Source: Pseudacidovorax sp. NFM-22
Lineage (GTDB): Bacteria > Pseudomonadota > Gammaproteobacteria > Burkholderiales > Burkholderiaceae_C
Assembly (NCBI RefSeq): GCF_021401245.1
Contig: NZ_JACBFY010000003.1
Coordinates: 62,001-126,000 of the forward strand
Direction: 5' to 3'
Length of the DNA: 64,000 nucleotides
Shown here: positions 55,570 through 64,000 of the stretch, piece after piece
Numbering within the stretch: position 1 is the first letter of the stretch
Layout: the number at the start of each line of letters is the position of its first letter
Notes under the pieces: generated by a model
The model's database searches: none
The model's input: the letters and a program-made list of their open reading frames with translations, nothing else
What the model was told of the DNA's origin: nothing
Made by a program: the position numbers and the translations under genes

Positions 55570-56609
55570 GCGCCCGGATTGCCTTCGTTGGTCTCGGGGG
55601 CGCGCTTGACGCGCGTCAGCTTGCGGGGCGCGGCGGGGGCGGGCGCCGGTGCCTCGGCGCCACCTTCGGCCTCGGCCTCTTCGGTGCCCAGGCCCACGGT
55701 GGAGCGGGCGTAGATGTCGGCCGAGTCGTCGGCGCCGGCGGCGCGGCGGCTGGGGTCGACCGAGCGGATGCGCTCGGTGGCGGCCAGCTTGTCGTCCACG
55801 CCGGCGAACTTGGAGTACTTGCTCAGGATCGGCACCAGCTGGCCGTAGATGCGCGGCGTGCCGGCCAGCAGCTCGCGCTGGTCCAGGAACTCGCCTTCGC
55901 CGGTGAAGTTGCTGATCAGGCCGCCCGCCTCGGTCACCAGCAGCGAGCCGGCGGCGGCGTCCCAGATGTTGAGGCCCGTCTCGAAGAAGGCCTCGGTGTA
56001 GCCGGCGGCCACATAGGCGAGGTCCAGCGCGGCGGCGCCGGGGCGGCGCAGGCCGGCAGCGCGGGGCATCAGGTCGGCCATGATGGCCAGGTACTGCTTG
56101 AAGTTGTCGCCCGTGCGGAAGGGGAAGCCGGTGGAGATCAGGCTTTCGGGCAGGCGGATGCGCTTGGACACGCGGATGCGCCGCTCGTTGAGGTAGGCGC
56201 CGCGGCCGCGCGAGGCGGTGAACAGGTCGTTGCGCGTCGGGTCGTAGACCACGGCCTGCTCGATCTTGCCGCGCACCGACAGCGCGATGGACACGCAGTA
56301 GACGGGGAAGCCGTGGATGAAGTTGGTGGTGCCGTCCAGCGGATCGATGATCCAGACGTATTCGGAGTCGCGGGCGCCGTGCTCGCTGCCCGACTCCTCG
56401 GCCAGGATGCCGTGGCCGGGATAGGCCGTCAGCAGCGTCTCGATGATGATGGCTTCGGCGGCATGGTCCACCTCGGTCACGAAGTCGTTCACCTGCTTCT
56501 GCGAGACGCGCACCGCTTCGACGTCGAGCGCGGCGCGGTTGATGATGGCGCCAGCGGCGCGGGCGGCCTTGATGGCCACGTTGAGCATGGGATGCAGGTT
56601 GGACGACAT
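55566..56609 (-). CDS. suhB: Inositol-1-monophosphatase family protein
   Basis: This 347-residue metal-dependent phosphatase has the family motifs [12 protein letters not shown] and [15 protein letters not shown], plus AEESGSEHG. In proteobacteria SuhB also takes part in rRNA transcription antitermination. After the ~265-residue family core there is an ~80-residue C-terminal tail rich in Ala, Glu and Pro that ends in a basic [11 protein letters not shown] stretch. The ATG at 56609 starts the conserved N-terminus. It is divergent from the Fur-box operon and translationally coupled to the FUSC gene. Confidence 0.92.
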   Translation of the reverse strand: MSSNLHPMLNVAIKAARAAGAIINRAALDVEAVRVSQKQVNDFVTEVDHAAEAIIIETLLTAYPGHGILAEESGSEHGARDSEYVWIIDPLDGTTNFIHGFPVYCVSIALSVRGKIEQAVVYDPTRNDLFTASRGRGAYLNERRIRVSKRIRLPESLISTGFPFRTGDNFKQYLAIMADLMPRAAGLRRPGAAALDLAYVAAGYTEAFFETGLNIWDAAAGSLLVTEAGGLISNFTGEGEFLDQRELLAGTPRIYGQLVPILSKYSKFAGVDDKLAATERIRSVDPSRRAAGADDSADIYARSTVGLGTEEAEAEGGAEAPAPAPAAPRKLTRVKRAPETNEGNPGA

Positions 56610-56719
56610 GAGTTGTGCGAGGAACGGGGTGCGGGCCCGGCCCGCCAGAGACGCGTCCGGCGATGCGGACGGAAAAGAAGGCGCGCATTTTAGCGGGCAG
56701 CGCGTTCGTCGTTCTACAA

Positions 56720-56734
56720 TGAGAACAATTCTCA
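56720..56734. promoter_or_regulatory. Candidate Fur box
   Basis: TGAGAACAATTCTCA has perfect 6-base arms around CAA and fits the AATGAGAAT-type half sites of Fur operators. It overlaps a TACAAT box at 56715-56720. It lies between suhB and the DUF3649-PepSY-DUF3325 operon, a gene set typical of iron-siderophore uptake loci. Confidence 0.5.
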
Positions 56735-57034
56735 AAAAGTCTGCCTAGAACGTCTTTGATCGTCAGCCAGACCGGTCGCACCGCCTGACGCGGTGCGCCT
56801 TCCGGGTCCAGCCAGCGATGCAAGGGTGCCGGCCTCCGTGCGGCCTCCCTCGCGTGCCTTGCCTGGAGCCTTGTCCATGTTTCCGACCTGCCGGGCCGCC
56901 GAGGCGGCCCTTGTCCCGTGGCGCGATGTCGCGCCTTCCACCTCTTGTCGGCGCGCGGCCGGCCCTTCTGCGCGGCCGCCGGTCCGGTCGATCCACGGGG
57001 CGCTCGCATCCCGGGCGCAGCCGGAGTTCGCGCG
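56735..57034 (+). other. Long leader with no supported gene
   Basis: This 300-bp stretch between the Fur box and the DUF3649 gene shows no convincing coding region; its open frames are compositional. A stem GGGCCGC/GCGGCCC lies near 56893-56910 but lacks a T run. I could not match it to a known riboswitch or to remnants of a TonB receptor. Confidence 0.5.
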
Positions 57035-57355
57035 GTGAGCGGCGCGACGCCCCTGGCGCAGCAGTGGCTGGCCCGTGCCTGGCAGGCCGGCCCGGTGGTC
57101 TCGCGCATCGCCGCGGCCGTGGGTGGCGGCTATGCACTGGGCGCACTCACCAGCGTGGCCGCGCTCGCGCTGCCGGCGAGCCGTCCGCAGGCTGTGCTGG
57201 GCGGCGCGCTGGCCAGCTTTGCGGTGTTCGCGGCGGCGGTGATCTGGGTGTTCGCCGCGCGCAGCGCCACGCGGGCCTGGGTCGGGCTGCTGATCGCTGC
57301 GCTGCCGCTGCTGCTGGCCAGCGCGCGGGTGTGGCGTTCGGGAGTGGGCGGATGA
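57035..57355 (+). CDS. DUF3649 small membrane protein
   Basis: This 106-residue protein has three hydrophobic segments, the first around AAAVGGGYALGALTSVAALAL. It resembles DUF3649, which is found next to TonB-dependent siderophore receptors and PepSY proteins. A GTG start has GGAG about 9 bases upstream. Its stop overlaps the PepSY gene start as ATGA. Function is unknown; a role in iron assimilation at the inner membrane is inferred from the Fur box and neighbours. Confidence 0.75.
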   Translation: MSGATPLAQQWLARAWQAGPVVSRIAAAVGGGYALGALTSVAALALPASRPQAVLGGALASFAVFAAAVIWVFAARSATRAWVGLLIAALPLLLASARVWRSGVGG

Positions 57356-58980
57356 AGAAGCACAGCCCGCCCGCGCGCGGCCTGCGCCAGCGCATGTCCG
57401 ACCTGCACATCTGGGCCGGCCTGCTGGTCGGCTGGCTGCTCTACGCCATGTTCCTCACGGGCACGGTGAGCTACTTCAAGGAGGAGATCTCGCAGTGGAT
57501 GCGGCCCGAGGTGCCGCACCGCGCCGACCGTCCCGACCCCGCCACCGTGGCCGAGCGCGTGACGGCCGGCCTGCAGGCACGCGCGCCGGACAGCACGCAG
57601 TGGAGCTTCGCGCTGCCCGACGACCGCAATCCCCTGGCCGACGCCTTCTGGCGCAAGCCGGCTGCGCAGGGGCGCCGCGCCTTCGAAAGCGCCAGCTTCG
57701 ATCCGCACACCGGCCAGGTGGTGGCGGCGCGCGACACGCGCGGCGGCGAGTTCTTCTACCGCTTCCACTTCCAGTTCCACTACATGCCCGTGCTGTGGGG
57801 GCGCTGGCTGGCCGGCATCTGCGCCATGTTCATGTTGGTGGCCATCGTCAGCGGCGTGATCACGCACAAGAAGATCTTCACGGACTTCTTCACCTTCCGG
57901 TGGGGCAAGGGGCAGCGCTCCTGGCTCGATGCGCACAACGTGCTGTCGGTGCTCGGGCTGCCCTTCCATCTCATGATCACGTACACCGGCCTGGTGACGC
58001 TGATGCTGCTGTACATGCCCTTCGGCGAGCAGGCGGCCTTCAAGACGCCGGCCGAGCGCCGGCTGCTCACGGCGCAGACCAGCGCCTTCGTGCAGCCCCA
58101 GGCGCCCAGCGGCCAGGCGGCGGCACTGGCGCCCATCGGCGGCATGGTGCGCCAGGCGCAGGCGCGCTGGGGCGCCGACGGGCTGGGACGCGTGACCATT
58201 GCCAACCCGGGCGACGCGGTGGCGCGGGTGGTGGTCACCCGCGGCGACGAAGGCCGGGTCTCGGTCAGCCCGCAGTACATGCTCTTCGACGGCACCAGCG
58301 GCCGGCTGCTGGAGGTCCGGGATGGCGTGGGCCCGGCCGCGGAGACCCGCGGCGTGATGTACGCCCTGCACCTGGGCCGCTTCAGCGACGGCGTCACGCG
58401 CTGGCTCTATTTCCTCGTCAGCCTGGCGGGCACGGCCATGGTGGGCACCGGCCTGGTGATGTGGACCGTCAAGCGCCGCGCCAAGCTGCCCGACCCGGCG
58501 CGTCCGCACTTCGGCTTCTGGCTGGTGGAGCGGCTGAACATCGCCGCCATCGCGGGCCTGTCCATCGCCATGGCGGGCATGCTGTGGGCCAACCGGCTGT
58601 TGCCCGTCGGGCTGACGGAGCGCGCCGAATGGGAGGTTGACCTGTTCTTCATCGTCTGGGGCGCGACCCTGGCCTGGGCGCTGCTGCGGCCGGCGCGCCG
58701 GGCCTGGATCGAACTGCTGTGGACCGCCACCGCCGTGCTCGCGCTGCTGCCGGTGCTGAGCTGGCTGACCACCGGTCGCCACCTGCTGGCCAGCCTCCAG
58801 GCGGGGGACGGCGTGTTCGCGGGCATGGACCTGACGCTGTGGGCGCTGGCCGCGCTGCATGCCGTGCTGGCCCTGCGCACGATGCGGCACCAGGCCCGTC
58901 TGCCCCGCTCGCGGGCCTTGGCCAAGGTGCCCGTCGCGCGGACGCCGGGCGATGGCCTGGCTGCGGAAGGGGGCCGCTGA
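57352..58980 (+). CDS. PepSY-associated membrane protein
   Basis: This 542-residue inner-membrane protein has the PepSY_TM layout. An N-terminal LHIWAGLLVGWLLYAMFLTGTV helix and a periplasmic domain are followed by HYMPVLWGRWLAGICAMFMLVAIVSGVITHKK. More helices follow, among them LHLGRFSDGVTRWLYFLVSLAG. Several His residues in helices could bind haem or metal. Relatives in siderophore loci are thought to act in ferric-siderophore reduction, which I state as family knowledge, not shown here. It is coupled at both ends to DUF3649 and DUF3325 genes. Confidence 0.88.
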   Translation: MKKHSPPARGLRQRMSDLHIWAGLLVGWLLYAMFLTGTVSYFKEEISQWMRPEVPHRADRPDPATVAERVTAGLQARAPDSTQWSFALPDDRNPLADAFWRKPAAQGRRAFESASFDPHTGQVVAARDTRGGEFFYRFHFQFHYMPVLWGRWLAGICAMFMLVAIVSGVITHKKIFTDFFTFRWGKGQRSWLDAHNVLSVLGLPFHLMITYTGLVTLMLLYMPFGEQAAFKTPAERRLLTAQTSAFVQPQAPSGQAAALAPIGGMVRQAQARWGADGLGRVTIANPGDAVARVVVTRGDEGRVSVSPQYMLFDGTSGRLLEVRDGVGPAAETRGVMYALHLGRFSDGVTRWLYFLVSLAGTAMVGTGLVMWTVKRRAKLPDPARPHFGFWLVERLNIAAIAGLSIAMAGMLWANRLLPVGLTERAEWEVDLFFIVWGATLAWALLRPARRAWIELLWTATAVLALLPVLSWLTTGRHLLASLQAGDGVFAGMDLTLWALAALHAVLALRTMRHQARLPRSRALAKVPVARTPGDGLAAEGGR

Positions 58981-59258
58981 TGCACGCCCTCGTCACCGCG
59001 CTGCTGCTCGCCGGCTTCGCCCTGCTGGCCGCCGCGATGGAGCGGCACCAGGACGACCTCTTCGGGCGGCCGCTGCCGGCCCGCGTCACTGCGCTGCTGC
59101 GACTGGGGGGCAGCATGGCGCTGCTGCTGGGCCTGGCCGCCGCCGTGCAGGCCTGGGGCTGGGCCGTGGGGCTGGTGGCCGGATGCGGCCACCTGAGCGT
59201 CGCGGCCGGGGCGGTGGTGCTGGCGCTGGTGGCCTGGAACCGGCGCCCCGGCCGCTGA
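58980..59258 (+). CDS. DUF3325 small membrane protein
   Basis: This 92-residue protein has three hydrophobic segments and starts MHALVTALLLAGFALLAAAM, followed by ERHQDDLFG. It resembles DUF3325, the usual third partner of DUF3649 and PepSY proteins. The start overlaps the PepSY stop as TGATG. Function is unknown. A strong hairpin follows. Confidence 0.78.
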   Translation: MHALVTALLLAGFALLAAAMERHQDDLFGRPLPARVTALLRLGGSMALLLGLAAAVQAWGWAVGLVAGCGHLSVAAGAVVLALVAWNRRPGR

Positions 59259-59292
59259 AGGCGGCGGCGGCACCGTGGCCGCCGCCGCCTTT
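59259..59292. terminator. 13-bp hairpin between convergent genes
   Basis: AGGCGGCGGCGGC (59259-59271) pairs perfectly with 59278-59290 around a 6-base loop, and TTT overlaps its right end on the plus strand. It fills the 36-bp gap between the DUF3325 and acylase stops and probably ends both transcripts, although the T run is short. Confidence 0.55.
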
Positions 59293-59294
59293 CC

Positions 59295-61817
59295 TCACTC
59301 CGCGATCCGGCTGCTGCTGTACTGCGGGTCGGCCTGGATCTCCGCCTCGGTGAACGGCACCTTGAGCCACTGCTTGGCGCTGTAGCGCCGGGTGTAGTCG
59401 CCGTTGTGCGGCGAGGCCGGATCGTCCGATTGCGAGAAGGTCAGGAAGGTGTGGGCCTGCACCCCTGCGGCATCGAACTGCACCACCTGCATGTAGCTGT
59501 TGCCGTTGGGGTCCCCGTCCATGCTGTAGCCGCCTTGCTCGATGCGCTGCTCGGAACAGGCGATGGTGAAGTAGCCGACATTGCCGCACCCGCCATAGAG
59601 CGGGATGCGCACGCCGCCGCGGGTGGCGAACAGCGTCTCTCCGCGGGGCGCATTGAGCGCGAAGCCGCTGGCCTGGATCGCCAGCGTGGCGGCGCCCATG
59701 GCCTGGCGCAGGCTCGCTGCGGCGCCGGGCTGAAGGTCGCGCGGTGTGTTCAGCGGATCGGCCGCGTCGAAGGGCACGGCCCACAGCGCGGCGGCGCCCA
59801 GCTTTTCGGCGCGGCGCCAGAACTCGTCCCACACATGGGCGCCGCGGGCGTCGGCGTTGCCGGTGGAGTCCCAGTCGCGCAGTTGGTCGCAGGCGGCGGC
59901 GATGTCCACCGTGCGTGGCGGTGAAAAGCTCTGCCCGGTCGCGGCGTCCGCGCTCACCGTGACGGTGGTGGGCGCGGTGCAGGCCAGCGCCAGGGCCTGG
60001 CTCTTGACCAGTTCTGCGCTGAGTACGCGGCTACCAAGCACCATGCGCTGCACGATGTCGGGCGTCGCGCGGTTGCCGGCATAGCCGTCGGTGCCGGCCA
60101 GGCGGGCGCGGGCCATCAGGTGGCCCATGCGGGTGCGCAGCGACTGCGCCTCGGTGCCCGCCGGGCCGATGATGGACGGGTAGCCCGTGAGCGGCGCGTC
60201 CGGGTTGGCCAGCCAGTAGCTGTCGTTCATGTTGGCGACGTAGTCATCGCGCAGCAAGCCGGGCATGCGGGCCGCCGGCAGGGCGCCGGGCTGTGCGGCG
60301 GTGGGGTCGACCGTCCAGTTGCACGCCGAGCGTGAGCCGTCCAGCACGGGCACGCGGGGCAGGGCCGCCGCCAGTGCCGTGCTGAACGGCGTGGCGCAGG
60401 CCGACAACTGCGCAGGCGGCACATTGGGCATGGCGCCGATGTCGCCGTACCAGGCCTGGCTGCTGCCGCGGCCTACCGCCACGGTGTTCACCCAGGGGAT
60501 GGACGATTCCTCCTTCTGGATGGCGATCAGCTCGTCCAGCGACCTGGCCGTGTTCCAGCGCATCCAGGTGCGGAAGAGCCGGTAGTTGTCGGCATTGATG
60601 TCGCGGATCGCGAAGGCGCTGGTGGCCGACCAGCCCAGTGCCGGGTTGAGCGTGCCCAGGTTGACCATGGGCCCGTACTCGCTGCGGTAGAGCGTGCGGG
60701 TGACGGGGGCGCCATCCTTCACGGCGACGGTGATGCGCTGCGCGGTCATCTTCACCTTCTGGCCGTCGCGCATGTAGGCCGTGGGGTCGTCCGAGGCGAG
60801 CGTCAGCTGGAAGAAGCCGAAGCGGCGCGCCGTCGACACCGTGTGGCTCCAGGCCACCCCGTTGTTGAAGCCGATGAGGATCACCGGGATGCCCAGGAAG
60901 GAGCTGCCGCTCACGTCCAGCTCGCCTGGGATGGTCAGCTGCGCCTGGTAGAAGCGGTCGGGCCCGCGCCAGTACCAGTGGGGATTGCCGAACAGCACCG
61001 GCCCGCCGCCCGTGGCGGCGCCGCCGAAGCCGTACATGTTGCTGCCCACGCCGGTCTCGCCCCCCACCTCGAGTGTGGGCGGCGCGATGTTCTGCGGGCG
61101 CAGCACGGCGTACTGCCGAGCGGGCATGCGCAGCGTGCGGCGGGTGGTCGTGATGGGCGCCGGCGGCTGGGCGTTGGCGATGGCCGCGAGGAAGTTGCTG
61201 TAGCCGGCGGCAAAGTTGGCCTGGTACATCCGACGCCAGAGATCGGCGGTCGTGACCGTGGAGACCCAGGGCTGATCGCGGCAGGCCGCGTGGCGCCCCG
61301 GACTGCCGCCCGACTTCAGCTCCCGGACGTAGCGGTTGTAGCCGGCGGTGAAGCCTTCCACCATCTGCAGCAGCTTGGCCGGCTGGGCCGCCATCACGGC
61401 CTGGATGCGGGCGTCGTCCATCACCTGCCGGTGGAAGAAATCGGAGTCGATGTTCTTCGGGCGGCCGATGGTGCCGCTGGTGCTCACCTGCGCATCCGCG
61501 CCCAGCCAGCGCGAGCGCTCGCCGCGGTAGGTCAGAAAGGCATCGGCCATGGTGCACAGCGCGTCCTGCGCCTGGGCATAGCCGTAGCCATAGCCCACGC
61601 CACCCCAGTCGGCCGCCTTGATGTGCGGCACGCCCAGCGCGGTACGGCGGATCTCGGCCTGGTAGGCAGCGGCAGGCGCCGGGGCCGGCGAGGGAGCCGG
61701 GGCCGGGGCGGGCGCGGGAACGAAGTGGCTGCTGCCGCCGCTGCCGCCACAGGCGGCCAGCGAGGCGAGGGCGAGCAGGGTCAGGGGCCGCAGATGGCGG
61801 CCGAAGGAAGGGGTCAC
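59295..61817 (-). CDS. Penicillin acylase family lipoprotein
   Basis: This 840-residue N-terminal-nucleophile hydrolase has a lipoprotein signal with Cys23 in SLAAC and a Gly/Ser then Ala/Pro-rich tether to about residue 50. An alpha chain and the self-cleavage site Gly258-Ser259 (GVGSNMYGF) follow. Ser259 would become the nucleophile of the beta chain after processing. Downstream elements are LFGNPHWYW and GFNNGVAWSHTVSTARRFGFF. Family members cleave amide bonds of beta-lactams, acyl-homoserine lactones or lipopeptides. The aculeacin/AHL-acylase branch is plausible but the substrate is unproven. Confidence 0.88.
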   Translation of the reverse strand: MTPSFGRHLRPLTLLALASLAACGGSGGSSHFVPAPAPAPAPSPAPAPAAAYQAEIRRTALGVPHIKAADWGGVGYGYGYAQAQDALCTMADAFLTYRGERSRWLGADAQVSTSGTIGRPKNIDSDFFHRQVMDDARIQAVMAAQPAKLLQMVEGFTAGYNRYVRELKSGGSPGRHAACRDQPWVSTVTTADLWRRMYQANFAAGYSNFLAAIANAQPPAPITTTRRTLRMPARQYAVLRPQNIAPPTLEVGGETGVGSNMYGFGGAATGGGPVLFGNPHWYWRGPDRFYQAQLTIPGELDVSGSSFLGIPVILIGFNNGVAWSHTVSTARRFGFFQLTLASDDPTAYMRDGQKVKMTAQRITVAVKDGAPVTRTLYRSEYGPMVNLGTLNPALGWSATSAFAIRDINADNYRLFRTWMRWNTARSLDELIAIQKEESSIPWVNTVAVGRGSSQAWYGDIGAMPNVPPAQLSACATPFSTALAAALPRVPVLDGSRSACNWTVDPTAAQPGALPAARMPGLLRDDYVANMNDSYWLANPDAPLTGYPSIIGPAGTEAQSLRTRMGHLMARARLAGTDGYAGNRATPDIVQRMVLGSRVLSAELVKSQALALACTAPTTVTVSADAATGQSFSPPRTVDIAAACDQLRDWDSTGNADARGAHVWDEFWRRAEKLGAAALWAVPFDAADPLNTPRDLQPGAAASLRQAMGAATLAIQASGFALNAPRGETLFATRGGVRIPLYGGCGNVGYFTIACSEQRIEQGGYSMDGDPNGNSYMQVVQFDAAGVQAHTFLTFSQSDDPASPHNGDYTRRYSAKQWLKVPFTEAEIQADPQYSSSRIAE

Positions 61818-61978
61818 GGTGGTCTCCTGTTTCTTGCTGTCGGCGTCTTGGGGCGCCGGGAGGCAGCGTAGGGCTTCCCGCGGGCCGTGGCTTGTACGTA
61901 GCCGCTATCCGTCGCATGGGCGATGGCGGTGCGCCGCCAGGCCGGCGCGCGCTCGGCCCGGGCCCCTCACCAGCGGGC

Positions 61979-62785
61979 TCAGGCCGGCCAGGCGCGCGTC
62001 GCCGCGTCGTCCACCGACAGCTGCACGCGGCGCGGGTCGGACAGGAAGGAAGGGGCCAGCCCGAAGCAGGACTGGAAGGTGCGGCTCATGTGGGCCGAGT
62101 CCGAGAAGCCGCCCGCCAGCGCCACCTGGGTGAGCGGCGCACCCTCGCGCATCTGCTGGATGGCCCGGCGGATCTTGGCCCACAGGGCATAGCGCGTCAC
62201 GGACAGGCCGGCCTGTTCGCGGAAGAGGTGCGTGAGCCGGTCGGCCGACAGGCCCGCGATCTCGGCCAGCGTGGTCAGTGGGCTCGCCTGCGGATCGCGG
62301 CGGATGGCCGCGGCCACACGGCGCACGCGCGGATCGAGCGCGGGCGTGTATCCGGGTGGGGGCGGGGCCGTGCCGGCGATGCGCCGCAGCGCACCGTCGC
62401 ACAGGGCCTGGAGCTCGGCGGCGTCGAGCTGGCCGTGCAGTGCCCCCTCGCAGGCCTGCGCCAGCGGCGCGAGGATCTGCGGCGCCAGCACGCGAATGGC
62501 GCGGCTGCCGAGCCGGTCTGCCAGCAGGCGATGGTGGTGGGCGGCGGGGTCGATGTTGAGAGACAGCAGGCCCCAGCGGCTCGCGTCCAGCCGGCGGGCC
62601 ACCAACGGCGGCACCCAGGCGGCGCTGGCCTGCACCCGTTCGCCAGCGCCGGACACCAGCGTGAAAGTCCGGCCGGGCGGCGCAAGCAGCACCGTGCCGC
62701 TCGCGCGGGCCGTGAGGCCGGAGGCGATGGCGTGCGTGGCGTACAGGAAGCGGTCTTCCCAGAGGTGCAGGTGCGCGTCGGACAC
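61979..62785 (-). CDS. AraC-family transcriptional regulator
   Basis: This 268-residue protein has an N-terminal cupin-like sensing region, with HLHLWEDRFLYAT at its start, and a C-terminal AraC double helix-turn-helix around residues 170-260. The helices are LAEIAGLSADRLTHLFREQAG and VALAGGFSDSAHMSRTFQSCFG. A GTG start at 62785 is preferred because upstream sequence in frame has no family character. It lies just upstream of the acylase gene in the same direction and may control it. Confidence 0.85.
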   Translation of the reverse strand: MSDAHLHLWEDRFLYATHAIASGLTARASGTVLLAPPGRTFTLVSGAGERVQASAAWVPPLVARRLDASRWGLLSLNIDPAAHHHRLLADRLGSRAIRVLAPQILAPLAQACEGALHGQLDAAELQALCDGALRRIAGTAPPPPGYTPALDPRVRRVAAAIRRDPQASPLTTLAEIAGLSADRLTHLFREQAGLSVTRYALWAKIRRAIQQMREGAPLTQVALAGGFSDSAHMSRTFQSCFGLAPSFLSDPRRVQLSVDDAATRAWPA

Positions 62786-62879
62786 GGTGGAGGAGCGAGC
62801 GAAGCCCGCCCGGAGTGTGCAGTCGCGCCCCTTGCTGGTGCGTCGGCAGAAACCCCGGGGGGGCGCCGCGCGTGGAGGC

Positions 62880-63170
62880 TCAGTCGCCGAAGCCGCTTGC
62901 CAGCGGCACATCCAGCACCGCATCGCTGCGGGCTTCGGCCACGCAGGGCAGGATCCAGCCTTCCGCGCGCTCCTCGCGAGTCACCCCCGGCCATTCGATC
63001 GTGTGCACCACCGCGCCTTCGCGCACCTGGCACAGGCAGGTGCGGCAGGTGCCGTTGCGGCAGGAGCTCGGCAGCACCACGCCCGCGTCCTCGGCCGCGC
63101 GCAGCAGGCTCCGGCCGGCTTGCGCGGTGAAGCGCAGGCCCGAGGGCTGGACGAGGACGCTGTAGGACAT
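62880..63170 (-). CDS. Plant-type 2Fe-2S ferredoxin
   Basis: This 96-residue electron-transfer protein has the cluster ligands Cys37, Cys42, Cys45 and Cys76, in the C-x4-C-x2-C-x~30-C pattern of plant-type ferredoxins. The ATG at 63170 starts the first beta strand. It lies ~94 bp upstream of the AraC gene. It could serve an oxygenase; the Rieske protein encoded at 36978-38141 lacks a local electron donor, but the genes are 25 kb apart. Confidence 0.9.
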   Translation of the reverse strand: MSYSVLVQPSGLRFTAQAGRSLLRAAEDAGVVLPSSCRNGTCRTCLCQVREGAVVHTIEWPGVTREERAEGWILPCVAEARSDAVLDVPLASGFGD

Positions 63171-63260
63171 GGCAGCAAGCAGGGGAGGGGCGCAGTGTAG
63201 GGGCGGGGGCGACCTGCGCCGGGCGGCGACAATGGCGGCCCGATTTTTTAGAAGTTCTGA

Positions 63261-63788
63261 ATGTCTCCGTACGAAGTCTGCCCCGCCGAAACCCGTGACG
63301 CCCGTGCCATCGCCGAGATTCACGCTGCCGCCGCCCGGGCCGCCTACCAGGGGCTGGTGCCCGACGACCAGCTCGACGCGCTGGTCGCGCCCGGCACCCG
63401 CGAAGCCAAGTGGCGCCAGGCCATCGAATTCGCCGAGCCGCAGGTGCTGGTGGCCGTGCAGGGCGACCAGGTGGTCGGCTTCGTCGGCTTCGACCGCTCG
63501 CGCGACCCCAAGACGCCGCCCACCACCGGCGAGATCTGGGCCCTGTACGTGCATCCCGACCACTGGGGCAAGGGCGTGGCCCTGCAACTGTGGGATGCCG
63601 CCACCGAAGGCCTGGAGGACGAGGGCTGCACCACCGTCTCCGCCTGGGTGCCGCTGCGCAACGAGCGCGCCCTCAACTTCTTCGAGCATCAGGTCGGCTT
63701 CAAGCGCGACATGAAGACCGCCAAGACCACGGCGCTGAACAGCACGGTGCGCATCGAGGAAGTGCGGCTGAAGCGCACGCTGGGTTGA
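63261..63788 (+). CDS. GNAT family N-acetyltransferase
   Basis: This 175-residue protein has the GNAT fold signatures. The acetyl-CoA-binding region is in EIWALYVHPDHWGKGVALQL (about residues 93-112), and the C-terminal strand RNERALNFFEHQVGFKRD is also present. It acetylates an amine on an unknown substrate. It is divergent from the ferredoxin gene. A GACAAT box around 63228-63233 could be its -10 element. Confidence 0.87.
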   Translation: MSPYEVCPAETRDARAIAEIHAAAARAAYQGLVPDDQLDALVAPGTREAKWRQAIEFAEPQVLVAVQGDQVVGFVGFDRSRDPKTPPTTGEIWALYVHPDHWGKGVALQLWDAATEGLEDEGCTTVSAWVPLRNERALNFFEHQVGFKRDMKTAKTTALNSTVRIEEVRLKRTLG

Positions 63789-63877
63789 CGTCTGCGCTGA
63801 CGCAGGACCGGCCCGCCGCCCCTTAGGCTCCTGCGCGCAGCGAGCTTGCGCTGTGCCCCTGACCGAGAACTCCCCGC

Positions 63878-64000
63878 ATGGCCTCCAGTCTCCTCCTGCT
63901 GCTCGACGACATCGCCACCGTGCTCGACGACGTGTCGGTGCTCACCAAGGTGGCGGCCAAGAAGACCGCCGGCGTGCTCGGCGACGACCTGGCGCTCAAT
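63878..64000 (+). CDS. DUF808 (YedI-like) membrane protein, N-terminal part
   Basis: The last 41 codons begin [18 protein letters not shown], continue with [17 protein letters not shown], and run off the right edge. This N-terminus is typical of DUF808/YedI-family inner-membrane proteins of unknown function. The partial sequence contains only the first conserved helix. Confidence 0.8.
   Translation, partial: MASSLLLLLDDIATVLDDVSVLTKVAAKKTAGVLGDDLALN

Noticed and set aside
53305-57108. A 1267-residue reading that would extend the FUSC protein through suhB
   Set aside because: The upstream part is out of frame with suhB and has no domain character. The GTG at 55569 overlapping the suhB stop is a better start.

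Overview
The window is about 64 kb of very GC-rich DNA that is almost entirely coding, with short intergenic gaps. Bug-type solute receptors, azurin, MASE2-GGDEF, BPSS1780-type and DUF3300/DUF3299 proteins, a polA-thrB neighbourhood and frequent TACAAT/TAGAAT-like -10 boxes point to a betaproteobacterium of the order Burkholderiales. Comamonadaceae is the most likely family; this is an inference from gene content, not a phylogenetic test. No prophage, integrase, transposase, CRISPR array or rRNA operon was seen. One tRNA (Ala-CGC) is present.

Layout. 2-8046 (+): an apparent operon entering from the left edge, with a two-domain enoyl-CoA hydratase/3-hydroxyacyl-CoA dehydrogenase, an acyl-CoA ligase and a complete branched-chain-amino-acid-type ABC importer (receptor, two ATPases, two permeases). 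8077-12027: a divergent GntR regulator, then an acyl-CoA dehydrogenase, an AraC regulator and a dienoyl-CoA-reductase-like SDR. Together these look like uptake, CoA activation and beta-oxidation of a carboxylic acid. 12172-15418: GFA protein, MASE2-GGDEF cyclase, DUF1905/OmdA protein and a membrane-anchored Mrr-type nuclease. 15452-18135: tRNA-Ala, guaC, ompW and azurin. 18183-25801: core DNA metabolism (UvrD-type helicase, polA) around a leftward DUF2782-thrB-BPSS1780 operon.

26075-38141: an M20 carboxypeptidase, a Tat-exported dienelactone hydrolase and a His-rich ZIP metal transporter on the + strand. They face a leftward run of Rieske oxygenase, EamA transporter, sulfurtransferase, a ZrgA-like zinc-associated ABC cluster and a DUF3300 lipoprotein with a Gln-rich hendecad coiled coil. 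38409-41472: xseB-ispA-dxs, supplying isoprenoid precursors. 41622-48476: a TRAP transporter split into a rightward receptor gene and leftward permease genes, next to a large PAS hybrid histidine kinase.

48535-53247: a membrane-anchored WYL-like orphan protein, a sulfatase translationally coupled to an orphan Bug receptor with a divergent MarR regulator, and an MscS channel. 53305-56609: a FUSC efflux protein coupled to SuhB. 56720-59258: a Fur-box-headed DUF3649-PepSY-DUF3325 operon without a linked TonB receptor. 59295-64000: a secreted penicillin-acylase-type lipoprotein, AraC regulator, 2Fe-2S ferredoxin, GNAT acetyltransferase and the start of a DUF808 gene.

No single wholly novel system stands out. 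The best leads are the membrane Mrr nuclease, the sulfatase-Bug-MarR module, the Zrg-like cluster beside a ZIP transporter, the hendecad-tailed DUF3300 protein, the WYL-like membrane protein and the receptor-less iron-type PepSY operon.
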